The notes beneath the pieces are model-generated. The model saw only the letters and a program-made list of their open reading frames with translations. It had not been told where the DNA came from and ran no database searches. Shown one piece after another: positions 1-7,938 of a stretch of DNA of 52,707 nucleotides. The position numbers and the translations under genes are program-made. The stretch is from Chloroflexota bacterium (GTDB lineage Bacteria; Chloroflexota; Anaerolineae; B4-G1). The DNA lies in NCBI GenBank assembly GCA_012514315.1, contig JAAZAN010000153.1:1-52707 (forward strand), given 5' to 3'. Numbering within the stretch: position 1 is the first letter of the stretch; each line of letters starts with the position of its first letter.

Positions 1-86
1 AGAGTGAACTGACGTTGATGGACGATGTCGTTGAGGTCTCCGTGCCGGCGCTTGGCATAGCCACGGTGCGACTGGTGCACCACTAG
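1..86 (+). CDS. C-terminal end of a truncated CDS, possibly a glycoside hydrolase
   Basis: An open frame enters from the left edge and ends at the TAG at 84-86, giving about 27 residues that finish VPALGIATVRLVHH. This beta-strand-like tail resembles the end of the C-terminal beta-sandwich in GH38-type alpha-mannosidases and similar sugar hydrolases, which would fit the sugar-acid operon that follows 21 nt later in the same direction. The fragment is too short for a firm family call. A GGGAGG ribosome binding site for the next gene lies in the gap, so cotranscription is likely. Confidence 0.45.
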   Translation, partial: SELTLMDDVVEVSVPALGIATVRLVHH

Positions 87-107
87 CAGACTCTGGGAGG
101 GACGATA

Positions 108-938
108 GTGTACACCGAATGGTATGCGACTGAGTTCTTTTCTCAATACGACCCGTTCGAGGACTGGGTCACCGGTGAGACAGTCAAGAGCCGCAACGTG
201 TTCGATGCCTGGGCGCTATTTCTCAACCTGAGCCAGGATGGCGATGCCGAGGTTGTGACGACCTTCTACTATGCGGACGAGGAGCCGAAGGATTTCACCT
301 TCGTATTGCCGAAGGGTAGACAGGGGCGGTTGCATCTGCAGGATCAGCCAGACAATCTGGGTACGTCCAATCTGCCACCGGGCTGCAACCCGTACAAGCG
401 GTTCGGAATGCGCGTTCGGAGTTCGGTACCCATTGTCGTGCAGGCGACCGTGGGCGATCGATTTGACTACGAACGCGTGACCAATAGCATGGCGACGTTT
501 ATGTTCCATCCCGGGCCGCTGGGCCAGCCTGAAACGAACTGGTATTACGTCGACTGCGTCTATCTGACACGGGAGGGCATGGCGTTGGAGGAGCGCGAGT
601 GGTTGACGATTCTCAACCCGAATCAGCAGCCCGCGCACTGCACGGTGACATTTATCCCAGGGGGCGACGTGGATGTGGGCACGGGACTATCTAAGCAGGC
701 GCGCGCCGATCTGGCGCCGGTGAGCTATGAGCTCACAGTGCCGGCGGAGCGAATCCTGCCGACCGATATCGCGGATTGGCCCGAGGTGCTGGCGAACCAG
801 CCCTATGCCGTGAGGATCCAGAGCGACGTACCAGTGACCGTGCAGGGTATCCGCCATATCTTTGAGCGCGGGAAATATGACTACTCGCGATCATGGGCGG
901 TGTTGGACGCTATGCCCGTGATCGTGTCTGAGGTCTAG
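108..938 (+). CDS. Tandem ASRT-like (sensory rhodopsin transducer family) protein
   Basis: A 276-aa soluble protein with a GTG start behind GGGAGG. It looks like two consecutive copies of the small beta-sandwich family named after the Anabaena sensory rhodopsin transducer. The first copy has YYADEEP (about 54-60) and SSVPIVVQ (about 105-112). The second has a beta-rich stretch at 165-182 and YAVRIQSDVPVTVQ (about 233-246). Single-domain family members are about 120-140 aa, so the length fits a duplication. Family members are often encoded beside sugar catabolic genes without any rhodopsin, and here the stop codon is followed directly by the dehydratase start. The role is unknown; a carbohydrate- or partner-binding function is an inference. 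There is no signal peptide. Confidence 0.65.
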   Translation: MYTEWYATEFFSQYDPFEDWVTGETVKSRNVFDAWALFLNLSQDGDAEVVTTFYYADEEPKDFTFVLPKGRQGRLHLQDQPDNLGTSNLPPGCNPYKRFGMRVRSSVPIVVQATVGDRFDYERVTNSMATFMFHPGPLGQPETNWYYVDCVYLTREGMALEEREWLTILNPNQQPAHCTVTFIPGGDVDVGTGLSKQARADLAPVSYELTVPAERILPTDIADWPEVLANQPYAVRIQSDVPVTVQGIRHIFERGKYDYSRSWAVLDAMPVIVSEV

Positions 939-2096
939 GTGAAGATCACCGATCTGAAGGCCTACACTGTCGACGCAGACTGGCGGAACTGGGTCTTTGT
1001 CAAGCTGTTCACCGATGAGGGCCTCACCGGAGTCGGTGAGGCCAGCCTCGGTGGCAGTGAGGACCAGGTCGTCGCTGCGCTCAACGGAATCAAGACCTAT
1101 CTGATCGGCAAGAGCCCATTCGACATCGAGCAGCACTGGCGGGCTATCTACACCACGCGGTTCTGGCGCAGCGTCGTGCTGCTCTCGGCGCTCGGGGGTG
1201 TCGAGCAAGCGCTTCTCGACATTGTTGGAAAAGCGTGCGGGGTGCCCGTCTATAACCTGCTGGGCGGTCGATGCCGCGATCGCATACGCTGCTATACCCA
1301 TATCAGTGAGGCGACGTCCGGGCATTCCGTCGAACAGCGTGCCGAGGAAGCGTGCCAGGCGGTCGAGGCTGGCTGGACGGCGATGAAATGGGATCCGGTG
1401 CCGCCCAATTATCTCGCACTTGATGCCGCCGGCGTTCGTTTCATCGGCAAGCAGATGCAGGCAGTGCGTCAGGCTGTTGGCCCGGATGTTGATCTGATGG
1501 TCGAGATTCACGGTCGGCTGGACGCCAAGACAGCGATTCGTGTCGCCCGTGAAATCGAACCGTATGCGCCATTCTTCATGGAGGAACCCGTGCCGCCGGA
1601 GAACCTGGATGCTCTGGCCAGAGTGGCCGATGCTGTCGATGTTCCTCTCGCGACCGGAGAGCGCATCGTAACCAAGGAGGCATACTGGCCGCTTCTCGAG
1701 CGGCAGTTGGTCGACTTCATCCAGCCGGACGTTATCCATGTAGGTGGGCTACTGCAGTGCCGCAAGATCGCGGCTATGGCTGAGGCGCGTCTGACTGAGG
1801 TCTGCCCCCACAATCCGAACGGACCAGTGGCCACAGCCGCGGTGCTTCACCTTGCGGCCAGCCTGCCGAGCTTCACCGTCCTGGAAATGCCCTACGATGA
1901 CTATCTGTGGGCGGCCCGGTGGCGCGACGAACTGCTCGTCGATCCAACGCCTGTGCAGGTCAAGGAGGGTTTTCTGTTACTACCCACTACTCCTGGCCTG
2001 GGTGTGGATCTCAATGAAGCAGCCATTGACCGATATCCGGCCAGATCTCACCACTGGGGCGCCGCGTTCGAAGCGGCGAATCTCGCCACGGATTGA
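939..2096 (+). CDS. Mandelate racemase/muconate lactonizing enzyme family sugar-acid dehydratase (galactonate dehydratase-like)
   Basis: A 385-aa enolase-superfamily enzyme starting with GTG immediately after the preceding stop. An N-terminal capping domain (1-115) precedes the (beta/alpha)7 barrel. Visible active-site elements are K150 in AMKWDP, E189 and H191 in VEIHGR, E215/E216 in MEEPVPP, E241 in ATGERI, H291 in PHNPNGPV and E316. The EIHGR and PHNPNGP segments match the acid-sugar dehydratase branch (DgoD-like). The expected reaction is syn-dehydration of an aldonate to a 2-keto-3-deoxy aldonate in the cytoplasm with Mg2+. That product would feed the KDG kinase and aldolase at 20-22 kb. 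The exact sugar cannot be read from sequence: galactonate, gluconate, rhamnonate or fuconate are all possible. Confidence 0.85.
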   Translation: MKITDLKAYTVDADWRNWVFVKLFTDEGLTGVGEASLGGSEDQVVAALNGIKTYLIGKSPFDIEQHWRAIYTTRFWRSVVLLSALGGVEQALLDIVGKACGVPVYNLLGGRCRDRIRCYTHISEATSGHSVEQRAEEACQAVEAGWTAMKWDPVPPNYLALDAAGVRFIGKQMQAVRQAVGPDVDLMVEIHGRLDAKTAIRVAREIEPYAPFFMEEPVPPENLDALARVADAVDVPLATGERIVTKEAYWPLLERQLVDFIQPDVIHVGGLLQCRKIAAMAEARLTEVCPHNPNGPVATAAVLHLAASLPSFTVLEMPYDDYLWAARWRDELLVDPTPVQVKEGFLLLPTTPGLGVDLNEAAIDRYPARSHHWGAAFEAANLATD

Positions 2097-2139
2097 GCCC
2101 ATGGACTTTCCGTCTCAACTTTCATAATTGGAGGGAGCG

Positions 2140-3084
2140 ATGTCACTAGTACACACGGTAAACGGCCCAGTTGATACCAGCGCACTGGGACCAACGCTGA
2201 TTCACGAGCATGTTCTCTTTCAGTTCGATGATTCCCGCCGGGCGCGTTCGATCGATTTCGCGGTTGACCTGCTGCAGGACGCGTACGATCACGGAGTCCG
2301 CACAGTTGTGGACCTGACACCTGTTCGGAGGATTGACTGGTTCATGGAGATTGCCAGCCGCGTGGATATCGCGATGGTCGCCTGTACTGGATACTACCTC
2401 GAGCGGTTGACACCCAAACCCCTCGCGGTCTTGGACGAGGACCAGATGGTCAATCGCATGGTGCGGGAGCTGACTGAGGGGATCGACACAACGGGTGTTC
2501 GTGCCGGGATCATCAAGGTCGCGGCGAATCTGCCTGAGCTGACCGAATGGGAGCAGCAGGTGTTTCGCGCTGGCGCCCGGGCCCAGAAACTGACCGGGGC
2601 CTGCATTGCGACACACGCCTGCGCAGGCTCCCGTGCGCAGGCCGATCTGCTCCTGGAGGCGGGAGCGGACCTGGAGAAGACGTTCTTTTCTCACGTCGAG
2701 GCGGAGTTTGGCTGGGAGGGACGCAGCCTGCAGGAGGAGGCGAAGTACCTGGAGAGCATTGCCCGCGATGGGGGCTCACTGCTGTTCAATAACTTCGGTT
2801 TCGAGTTCGATACACCGTGGTCGGACTTGACCTACCTGCTACACTATCTCTGCGATGCGGGGTATCAGGATAAGGTTCTGATCAGCATCGACTGCAACTG
2901 GACCTGGAACGCGGCGGGCGACATCGAGTTTGAGGCGGAGGCTCAGCACCCGGAGACCGCCCGGCGAACATTTGCCTACGTGATGACGGACGTTGTCCCC
3001 GCACTTTTGTCGGCAGGCTTCACTCAGGAGGATGTCGATGCGTTCCTGATAGCGAATCCACGCAAGTTCTTTGAACGGGACTAG
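2140..3084 (+). CDS. Phosphotriesterase-family metal hydrolase, probable lactonase
   Basis: A 314-aa amidohydrolase-superfamily protein. I chose ATG 2140 because GGAGGGA (2130-2136) sits just upstream; the open frame begins at a TTG 12 nt earlier. The full binuclear metal set is visible: H22 and H24 (IHEH), K126 (IIKVA, the bridging carbamylated lysine), H159 (ATHA), H185 (FSHVE) and D251 (SIDCNW). Relatives in sugar operons hydrolyse lactones or phosphorylated lactones; true organophosphate hydrolysis is a rare derived activity. As last gene of the dehydratase operon it may open an aldonolactone to supply the dehydratase. The substrate assignment is inference, the fold assignment is firm. 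Confidence 0.82.
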   Translation: MSLVHTVNGPVDTSALGPTLIHEHVLFQFDDSRRARSIDFAVDLLQDAYDHGVRTVVDLTPVRRIDWFMEIASRVDIAMVACTGYYLERLTPKPLAVLDEDQMVNRMVRELTEGIDTTGVRAGIIKVAANLPELTEWEQQVFRAGARAQKLTGACIATHACAGSRAQADLLLEAGADLEKTFFSHVEAEFGWEGRSLQEEAKYLESIARDGGSLLFNNFGFEFDTPWSDLTYLLHYLCDAGYQDKVLISIDCNWTWNAAGDIEFEAEAQHPETARRTFAYVMTDVVPALLSAGFTQEDVDAFLIANPRKFFERD

Positions 3085-3197
3085 AGATGCGTGGTGCTGC
3101 GGCTAACTGGTCTGGCTTATCATACGTGGCTACCGGGGATTCTCTCTATCTTGATCTCTCACCGATCGAGCCACCGGATGGCATGCTTCGCGGTTCT

Positions 3198-3301
3198 ATA
3201 GCAGATCCGATCCGATGGCGCCATACTCACCTTGACATTCACCGCTGTGCTGTCTATGATTCACCTGTGGGTTACGGATGTAGCCTGCGTCATAGCAGAT
3301 C
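3198..3301. repeat. 10-bp direct repeat flanking the GntR promoter
   Basis: The decamer ATAGCAGATC occurs at 3198-3207 and again at 3292-3301, on either side of the promoter at 3232-3260. An imperfect inverted pair (CTATGAT at 3254-3260 and GTCATAG at 3289-3295) lies in the same interval. Repeats in this arrangement are candidate operators for autoregulation by the GntR protein encoded immediately downstream. No other copy was noticed in the window. Confidence 0.4.
3232..3260 (+). promoter_or_regulatory. Near-consensus sigma70 promoter of the GntR gene
   Basis: TTGACA at 3232-3237 and TATGAT at 3255-3260 are separated by exactly 17 bp. Transcription would start near 3267, giving a leader of about 53 nt. 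The rest of the 235-bp gap after the phosphotriesterase gene shows no convincing coding potential and no terminator. Confidence 0.75.
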
Positions 3302-3319
3302 TACATAGGGAGTGAGACT

Positions 3320-4048
3320 GTGCTGGAGAGACGTCCGCTTGCGATGCAGTTGCGTGATATGATCTGGGAAGCCGTTGAGAGTGATCATCTACGGAGCGGG
3401 GATAAGCTGCCGTCTGAACAGTCCTTGGCCAGTCGGTTTGGAGTCAGTAGAGCCACCGTGCGCGAGGCTCTCAAGTTGCTTGAGGAGCAGCATCTGATTC
3501 TGTGTCGACATGGCGTGGGACGCTTCGTGGCGCCTGGTCCCTCAGGTGTACTCAGCGAGGGGATTACGCGTCTGGAGAGCGTTACGGAGATGGCGGATGG
3601 CCTGAACATCTCCCTGAGTACGCAAGTGCTGAGTCTTCGTGAGGAGTTGCCCACTGATCTAGTCCAAACTCGGCTTGGTTTGCAGCCGGGCCTGTCCGTG
3701 GTGGTTCTGGAGCGACTCCGCTTGGCCGACGATGACCCGGTCATCTACTCGATCGATGTGTTCCCGCGCAGTATCGTCTCGGGTGACCTTCAGGAAGAGG
3801 AGTTCACTGGGTCGCTGCTGGCAGTGATGGAGTCCCGCTGGAATGCTCATTTGGCCTACTCGAAGGCAGTGATCAGCGCGGTCATCCTCGATGCGGAGAT
3901 GGGGACCCGTGCGAAGCTCCCGGTTGGCGTGCCGTGGATTCTGCTTGAGCAGGTCAACTACGATCAGAGCGACCATCCGCTTCTCTACTCGAAGGACTAT
4001 CATCGCGGCGATCGATTCCAGTTTCACGTCGTCCGCACGCGACGATGA
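3320..4048 (+). CDS. GntR-family transcriptional regulator with UTRA domain
   Basis: A 242-aa regulator, GTG start preceded by AGGGAGTGAG. Residues about 3-70 form the GntR winged helix, with PSEQSLASRFGVSRATVREA as recognition region. Residues about 85-235 resemble the UTRA (HutC/FarR-type) effector domain, which usually binds sugars or sugar phosphates. It has its own strong promoter and probably controls the upstream dehydratase operon and itself; the flanking decamer repeats are candidate sites. It ends at a strong hairpin terminator shared with the convergent HD gene. The effector is not predictable from sequence. Confidence 0.88.
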   Translation: MLERRPLAMQLRDMIWEAVESDHLRSGDKLPSEQSLASRFGVSRATVREALKLLEEQHLILCRHGVGRFVAPGPSGVLSEGITRLESVTEMADGLNISLSTQVLSLREELPTDLVQTRLGLQPGLSVVVLERLRLADDDPVIYSIDVFPRSIVSGDLQEEEFTGSLLAVMESRWNAHLAYSKAVISAVILDAEMGTRAKLPVGVPWILLEQVNYDQSDHPLLYSKDYHRGDRFQFHVVRTRR

Positions 4049-4058
4049 TGTGCGATAG

Positions 4059-4089
4059 CACGGGGGGCTGTGCTACTCCGCCCCCCGTG
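4059..4089. terminator. Convergent hairpin terminator (10-bp perfect stem)
   Basis: CACGGGGGGC (4059-4068) pairs perfectly with GCCCCCCGTG (4080-4089) around an 11-nt loop. It lies 10 nt after the GntR stop and overlaps the last codons of the HD gene on the other strand, so it can serve both transcripts. No clear U-tract follows on either strand, so efficiency is uncertain. Confidence 0.7.
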
Positions 4090-5071
4090 TCTCCGCGAGC
4101 AGGTGCTGGACGAACCACTGGGCCTCGCTTGTCGCGGTGGTAAGCCACCCATCTGCCAGATGCGCGGTCTCGTCCGATATGCTGGGGTCCTCACCGCTGG
4201 ACATCAAGTGAACGACAGCGCCCAGGCAGTTGCGCTCGTCCATTGGCTCTCCGGCAGTCAGTTCCCTGGCCAGGTGGCTGAACAGATACTCCAGTCTCTC
4301 CAGCCGGGCCAGCGCAATGCTGCGGCCGGATTCTGTGCGTAGACGGGGAACGAAGTCCTTTTGTTTCCCCGCTGCCCAGGTGGGCAAGCGTTCGGTGATG
4401 TAGGGTTCCAGATAATCGCGTGGTGTTTCCCGTAGGACCTGGGCCACCGGCGGCGCCTCTGGCGACCGACGTACATCATACATGTGCAGGTGGATATAGA
4501 TGTTCCGGATAAAGGATGGCATGCCGATGTTGGCGTCGATTGTGTCGGCGTCGAACAGGCACAGACTCTCAAGAGGTGCATTCGATGGCGGCCGCAGGTG
4601 ATGGCGGATCGTCTCAGCCACGCGCTCACAACTGGCTTCATCGAAGCCGCGCTCCCGGAGTAACTCGCGGGCGATGGCAGCCCCCGACTCACTATGCAGT
4701 TTCCCCGTGAGATTCAGCCTGTCGTAGAGCGCTGTGACCTTGTTCTGTCGGTCCGGTCGTCGGATATGATTACGCCAGAAGCCTGCTTCGTCGACGACGC
4801 GTGCTCCGTTCGCGTCGATGATGATCTCGCCATCGAACAGCTTGGTGATATCGTGTAGAAGAGCGGCCAGCTCGATGACACGTGCATCCCCTCCCTCAAT
4901 CACGCAGAGGTGGGTCGCCAAGCGGCGTACGCGTTGAACGTGATCGTAAGTATACCCCCGCCAGGTGAATGAGACCCAGCCTGGATCCCAGAGCCTGTAG
5001 GTCTCCCGCAGCAAACACTCTAGATCACCGCTCAGGGCCGCGAAGCGTTCGGGATCATCGACAGTCCACAT
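4073..5071 (-). CDS. HD-domain phosphohydrolase-like protein
   Basis: A 332-aa cytoplasmic protein starting with ATG one nucleotide after the stop of the upstream SDR gene, implying tight translational coupling. The HD signature is visible: H44 (YDHVQRV), H73-D74 (ALLHDITK), a later histidine pair (RHHLRP, about 158-159), and an aspartate-rich LFDADTID (173-180). Such proteins hydrolyse phosphate monoesters or diesters, often on nucleotides, with divalent metal. The C-terminal 130 residues have no domain I recognise. Pairing with an NAD-dependent epimerase-like SDR suggests a shared pathway, but the substrate is unknown. Confidence 0.75.
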   Translation of the reverse strand: MWTVDDPERFAALSGDLECLLRETYRLWDPGWVSFTWRGYTYDHVQRVRRLATHLCVIEGGDARVIELAALLHDITKLFDGEIIIDANGARVVDEAGFWRNHIRRPDRQNKVTALYDRLNLTGKLHSESGAAIARELLRERGFDEASCERVAETIRHHLRPPSNAPLESLCLFDADTIDANIGMPSFIRNIYIHLHMYDVRRSPEAPPVAQVLRETPRDYLEPYITERLPTWAAGKQKDFVPRLRTESGRSIALARLERLEYLFSHLARELTAGEPMDERNCLGAVVHLMSSGEDPSISDETAHLADGWLTTATSEAQWFVQHLLAETRGAE

Positions 5072-5072
5072 A

Positions 5073-6071
5073 TCAGAATGTATCGAGCCAAATCGATTCG
5101 TACGCGGAGATCATCCGGTCAGTCAAGCGATCAAATGCTTCATCTACGATCCGTCGGTCGGGATCGGCGTCATACCACGCTATGATCTCGCGCGCCCCGA
5201 CGGAGAAAGGTACCGTCGCGACGAAATCGGGCACGACGCGCTTGATCTTGGAGTTGTCGAATATCGCGCAATGTGCCTTGTCGCCCAGCAGACCAGCACC
5301 GGTCTCGGGATCAAACGCGTTGATGAACTCCGATGGCAAGTGCACAATCTGTGGGACAACGCCGGCGGCCTGCGCCATGATCCGATAGATCTGGTCCCAG
5401 GTTAACCACTCATCGGATGTGATGTGGAACGCCTCGCCAATTGCGCGCGGGTTTCCCAGCAGGCCAACCAGCCCTTTTGCGAAGTCCGTGTGGTGCGTCA
5501 GGACCCAGAGCGATGTGCCATCTCCATGCACGAACACCTTCTTACCCTGGCGCATACGGGCGATCGTCGTATATCCTCCCCGTAGAGGGATCTTGGTCCT
5601 GTCGTATGTATGCGAGGGGCGCACAATGGTGACCGGAAAGTCTTCGTCGCGATATGCTCTCGTCAGACGATCTTCGCAGGCGATCTTGGCCTGTGAGTAG
5701 TCCCAGTATGGGTTGTACAGCGGAGTGGACTCGGTGATCGGCAGATTCCGAGGTGGCTTCTGGTATGCTGAGGCCGTACTGATGAAGATGAACTGGTCCG
5801 TACGTTGACGGAAGAGATCGATGGAGGTCTCAATCTGTCCCGGTGTGTAAGCAATCCAGTCCACAACGGCGTCGAATCTCTCGTCACCCAGTGCACGTTT
5901 CACGGTCTCTGGGCGGCGGATGTCGGCGACGAGTGGTCGAACCGCCGGTGGCAGCGGGCGATCCGATGTCTGGCCGCGGTTGAGGACGGTCAAGTCCATT
6001 CCGCGGTCGACAGCAAGCTGAGAACAGGCAGAGCTAATGACGCCCGTCCCTCCGATGAACAGTATTCTCAT
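5073..6071 (-). CDS. NAD-dependent epimerase/dehydratase family protein (extended or atypical SDR)
   Basis: A 332-aa Rossmann protein with GGTGVIS (7-13) for dinucleotide binding, N31-R32 following the second strand, D50 in VADIRR, and the catalytic Y125-x3-K129 of YSQAK. The pattern resembles the CSP41/isoflavone-reductase-like branch of extended SDRs, which act on nucleotide sugars or sugar-like substrates. ATG start behind GGAG. It lies 39 nt after lspA and 1 nt before the HD gene, all on the minus strand, so it is probably part of an aldolase-lspA-SDR-HD transcript. The substrate is not assignable. Confidence 0.8.
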   Translation of the reverse strand: MRILFIGGTGVISSACSQLAVDRGMDLTVLNRGQTSDRPLPPAVRPLVADIRRPETVKRALGDERFDAVVDWIAYTPGQIETSIDLFRQRTDQFIFISTASAYQKPPRNLPITESTPLYNPYWDYSQAKIACEDRLTRAYRDEDFPVTIVRPSHTYDRTKIPLRGGYTTIARMRQGKKVFVHGDGTSLWVLTHHTDFAKGLVGLLGNPRAIGEAFHITSDEWLTWDQIYRIMAQAAGVVPQIVHLPSEFINAFDPETGAGLLGDKAHCAIFDNSKIKRVVPDFVATVPFSVGAREIIAWYDADPDRRIVDEAFDRLTDRMISAYESIWLDTF

Positions 6072-6110
6072 GGTCGTTCACTCCATTTCTCAGAATGTCA
6101 GTCGCCTCTG

Positions 6111-6662
6111 CTATGATTCCACGCGAGGCCGCCGTCGACGCCGTGTGCTGCTGTCCGAGTAGATCGTCTCAATGGTGCTCTCCCGATCTGTTGGGGTGGA
6201 GAGGATCAGCACAATGGCGCCGATCAGGACCGCGGCGTCGGCGAAGTTGAACATACCGGTTCGGATGTTCCTGTAACCAACGTTGATATAGTCGATCACT
6301 GCCCCGTTGCGCACGACGCGGTCGATGAGATTGCTCAGCCCTCCCCCAGCGATCAGCGCCATCCCCATGAGCTGTCGAATGTTGAGGAGTCGCGATCTGA
6401 CTGTAAATCCCAACAGTGAGATGAGAATCAAAGCAGCCAGTAGAATCAGGACGATATGGCGCAAGATATTCGGCCAGCCAACGCCCAGACCCATGAACAC
6501 CCCGGAGGCCTCCGCGTATCTCAACTCGATGATCCCATCCAACAGACTGATCGGCGAGACAGGCGGCAGCGTGGCACGGACGTAAATCTTCAAGGCCTGA
6601 TCGAACTGAATGCACAATGTTAGAATCAGGATGACAAGCCCCAGTCTCTCAGCTTTTCTCAC
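6111..6662 (-). CDS. lspA: Prolipoprotein signal peptidase (signal peptidase II)
   Basis: A 183-aa integral membrane aspartyl protease with four hydrophobic segments, GTG start behind GGAGG. Family landmarks are D21-Q22...K25, the catalytic D114 in SNLIDR and D142 in FNFADA. It cleaves the signal peptide of diacylglyceryl-modified prolipoproteins in the cytoplasmic membrane. The usual N-x-G-x-x-F segment after strand one is replaced by RYAEASGVFMG (48-58), and the protein ends in a run of arginines (174-178). Both catalytic aspartates are intact, so activity is expected. Its place between sugar genes is unusual but may only reflect operon packing. Confidence 0.88.
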   Translation of the reverse strand: MRKAERLGLVILILTLCIQFDQALKIYVRATLPPVSPISLLDGIIELRYAEASGVFMGLGVGWPNILRHIVLILLAALILISLLGFTVRSRLLNIRQLMGMALIAGGGLSNLIDRVVRNGAVIDYINVGYRNIRTGMFNFADAAVLIGAIVLILSTPTDRESTIETIYSDSSTRRRRRPRVES

Positions 6663-6710
6663 TGATTGCCTCCAGTCGAGAGTTTGTCCACACGCGGCGT
6701 GACATAGTCC

Positions 6711-6733
6711 TTGTGTGACAGTTCGTCACACAA
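6711..6733. promoter_or_regulatory. Perfect 9-bp inverted repeat upstream of lspA (CRP-like dyad)
   Basis: TTGTGTGAC (6711-6719) and GTCACACAA (6725-6733) form a perfect dyad with a 5-nt centre, 49-71 nt upstream of the lspA start. The half-sites contain TGTGA and TCACA but spaced by 7 rather than the 6 bp of classic CRP sites. No U-tract follows on either strand, so an operator is more likely than a terminator. The rest of the 166-bp gap (6663-6828) shows nothing else. Confidence 0.45.
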
Positions 6734-6828
6734 CAGGGCCGGAGTCGACGCGGGCATGCCGCGATCTATCGGTGATGGATCGTCGCCGAGCCATACGGCC
6801 GGCTTAACCGTGTCAGCGTCGCACGCCG

Positions 6829-7587
6829 CTACGCAAGCCTCTGAAGGGCCTCTTCGATCGTCGTGTTGTCGTGGAGGATACTGGAAATCGCTGCGACGAG
6901 TTTGTCCGGATGCGGGTGCCGCCAGATATTTGTGCCGATGGCTACACCCTGACCACCTGCGTCAGTGCACCCTTTCACGACCTCCAACACGTCCCTGTCG
7001 TTGTCCATCTTGGGGCCACCCAGGATGATGACAGGCACGTAGACGTTGTCTACCACGACCCTGAATGTCTCTGGATCGCCTGTGTAGAAGGTCTTGATGA
7101 AATCACCGCCACATTCGGCCCCAATGCGGGCGCCCGCCGCAATGATCTCGGGCGTGCGCATGTCTGGGCCGGCTGCGAATCCGCCGGGCACGACTTCTGC
7201 CAGCAAGGGGACTTGCCATCGATCGCACACGACACCCAGCCGTTGGGCGTTCGTAACGCTGTCGGGATCTGAGTCGAGCCACGGATACATCAAGCACTTG
7301 ACCCCATCCGCACCCAGGGTTAGAGCTGCTTCCACGGTTGACTCGATCAAAGCGGCCTGATTCGGCAACGTCAGAATGAGGCCACATCCCATCAGCTCGT
7401 CCTTGAACTGACGAGCTGTGCCGAACGTGGTCATCACAACGTCGGCGCCGCCCTCAATCACCTTGACAATCGTCTCCTCGGGGTGGATCAGCCCGCTGAC
7501 CGGCTTGTTGAGAAACGCTGCGTGGTCCATTGCCACGATCAGGGTCCGTCCATCGCGTCCCATCAGACTTCGCATTCGTCGCTTCAT
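6829..7587 (-). CDS. Class I (DhnA/FbaB/LsrF-type) aldolase
   Basis: A 252-aa TIM-barrel aldolase of the DeoC/FbaB superfamily. Visible features are D21-H22 in AMDHAA, GADGVKCLMYP (93-101 region), the Schiff-base lysine K165 in GDFIKTFYTG, and the phosphate-binding GGPK and GVAIGTN segments near the C terminus. Relatives include archaeal fructose-1,6-bisphosphate aldolase, the shikimate-type DhnA enzymes and LsrF. It would cleave or form a ketose phosphate in the cytoplasm. The setting suggests a role in sugar-phosphate cleavage in the adjacent catabolic genes. ATG start; upstream AAAGGAGAACAGC provides a good ribosome binding site. Confidence 0.82.
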   Translation of the reverse strand: MKRRMRSLMGRDGRTLIVAMDHAAFLNKPVSGLIHPEETIVKVIEGGADVVMTTFGTARQFKDELMGCGLILTLPNQAALIESTVEAALTLGADGVKCLMYPWLDSDPDSVTNAQRLGVVCDRWQVPLLAEVVPGGFAAGPDMRTPEIIAAGARIGAECGGDFIKTFYTGDPETFRVVVDNVYVPVIILGGPKMDNDRDVLEVVKGCTDAGGQGVAIGTNIWRHPHPDKLVAAISSILHDNTTIEEALQRLA

Positions 7588-7718
7588 CTCAATGCTGTTC
7601 TCCTTTCACCCGAGCATCGGAGTATGCACCGTCTCAAGTTCTCGCGTGATACTAAGTCCACTGCACGCAACCCGTAGAACAAATTGTAGCACAATCTGTG
7701 ACAATAGGGAATGCGTTC

Positions 7719-7746
7719 TTGACTACTCATCTATGTCGTATATACT
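7719..7746 (+). promoter_or_regulatory. Sigma70-like promoter of the TPR gene
   Basis: TTGACT (7719-7724) and TATACT (7741-7746) with a 16-bp spacer. Predicted start of transcription is near 7753, leaving an unusually long leader of roughly 190 nt before the TPR coding region. Confidence 0.65.
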
Positions 7747-7826
7747 ACACGAGTGAGGTCGAAGGTGCCCTCGCCCGGTGGGTATATGGTTCCCCGGTGG
7801 CTTGTGTCGTGTCGACGGCGATATGT

Positions 7827-7847
7827 GGCCCTGTGTTCGTCAGGGCC
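7827..7847 (+). promoter_or_regulatory. Hairpin in the TPR mRNA leader
   Basis: GGCCCTG (7827-7833) and CAGGGCC (7841-7847) form a perfect 7-bp stem with a 7-nt loop about 75 nt into the predicted transcript. No U-tract follows. A regulatory or stabilising role is possible but unproven. Confidence 0.35.
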
Positions 7848-7938
7848 GAAGGGCCTGGGATCGGTTCCTTGTCCGCTAGCGCTGGCGAGGTGGGGCCGCT
7901 GCCATCGCACCTGATCCGATCCCTCGGAGGGCAACTGC

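Noticed and set aside
891-1739. 282-codon minus-strand frame across the dehydratase gene
   Set aside because: Opposite a protein with a full set of active-site residues; no recognisable domain of its own.
3087-3308. 73-codon plus-strand frame between the phosphotriesterase and GntR genes
   Set aside because: It spans the strong GntR promoter and the decamer repeats, and has no protein-like pattern or good ribosome site.
7774-7800. Two CCCGGTGG octamers in the TPR leader
   Set aside because: Short GC-rich direct repeat 19 bp apart; expected by chance in this composition and without supporting symmetry.
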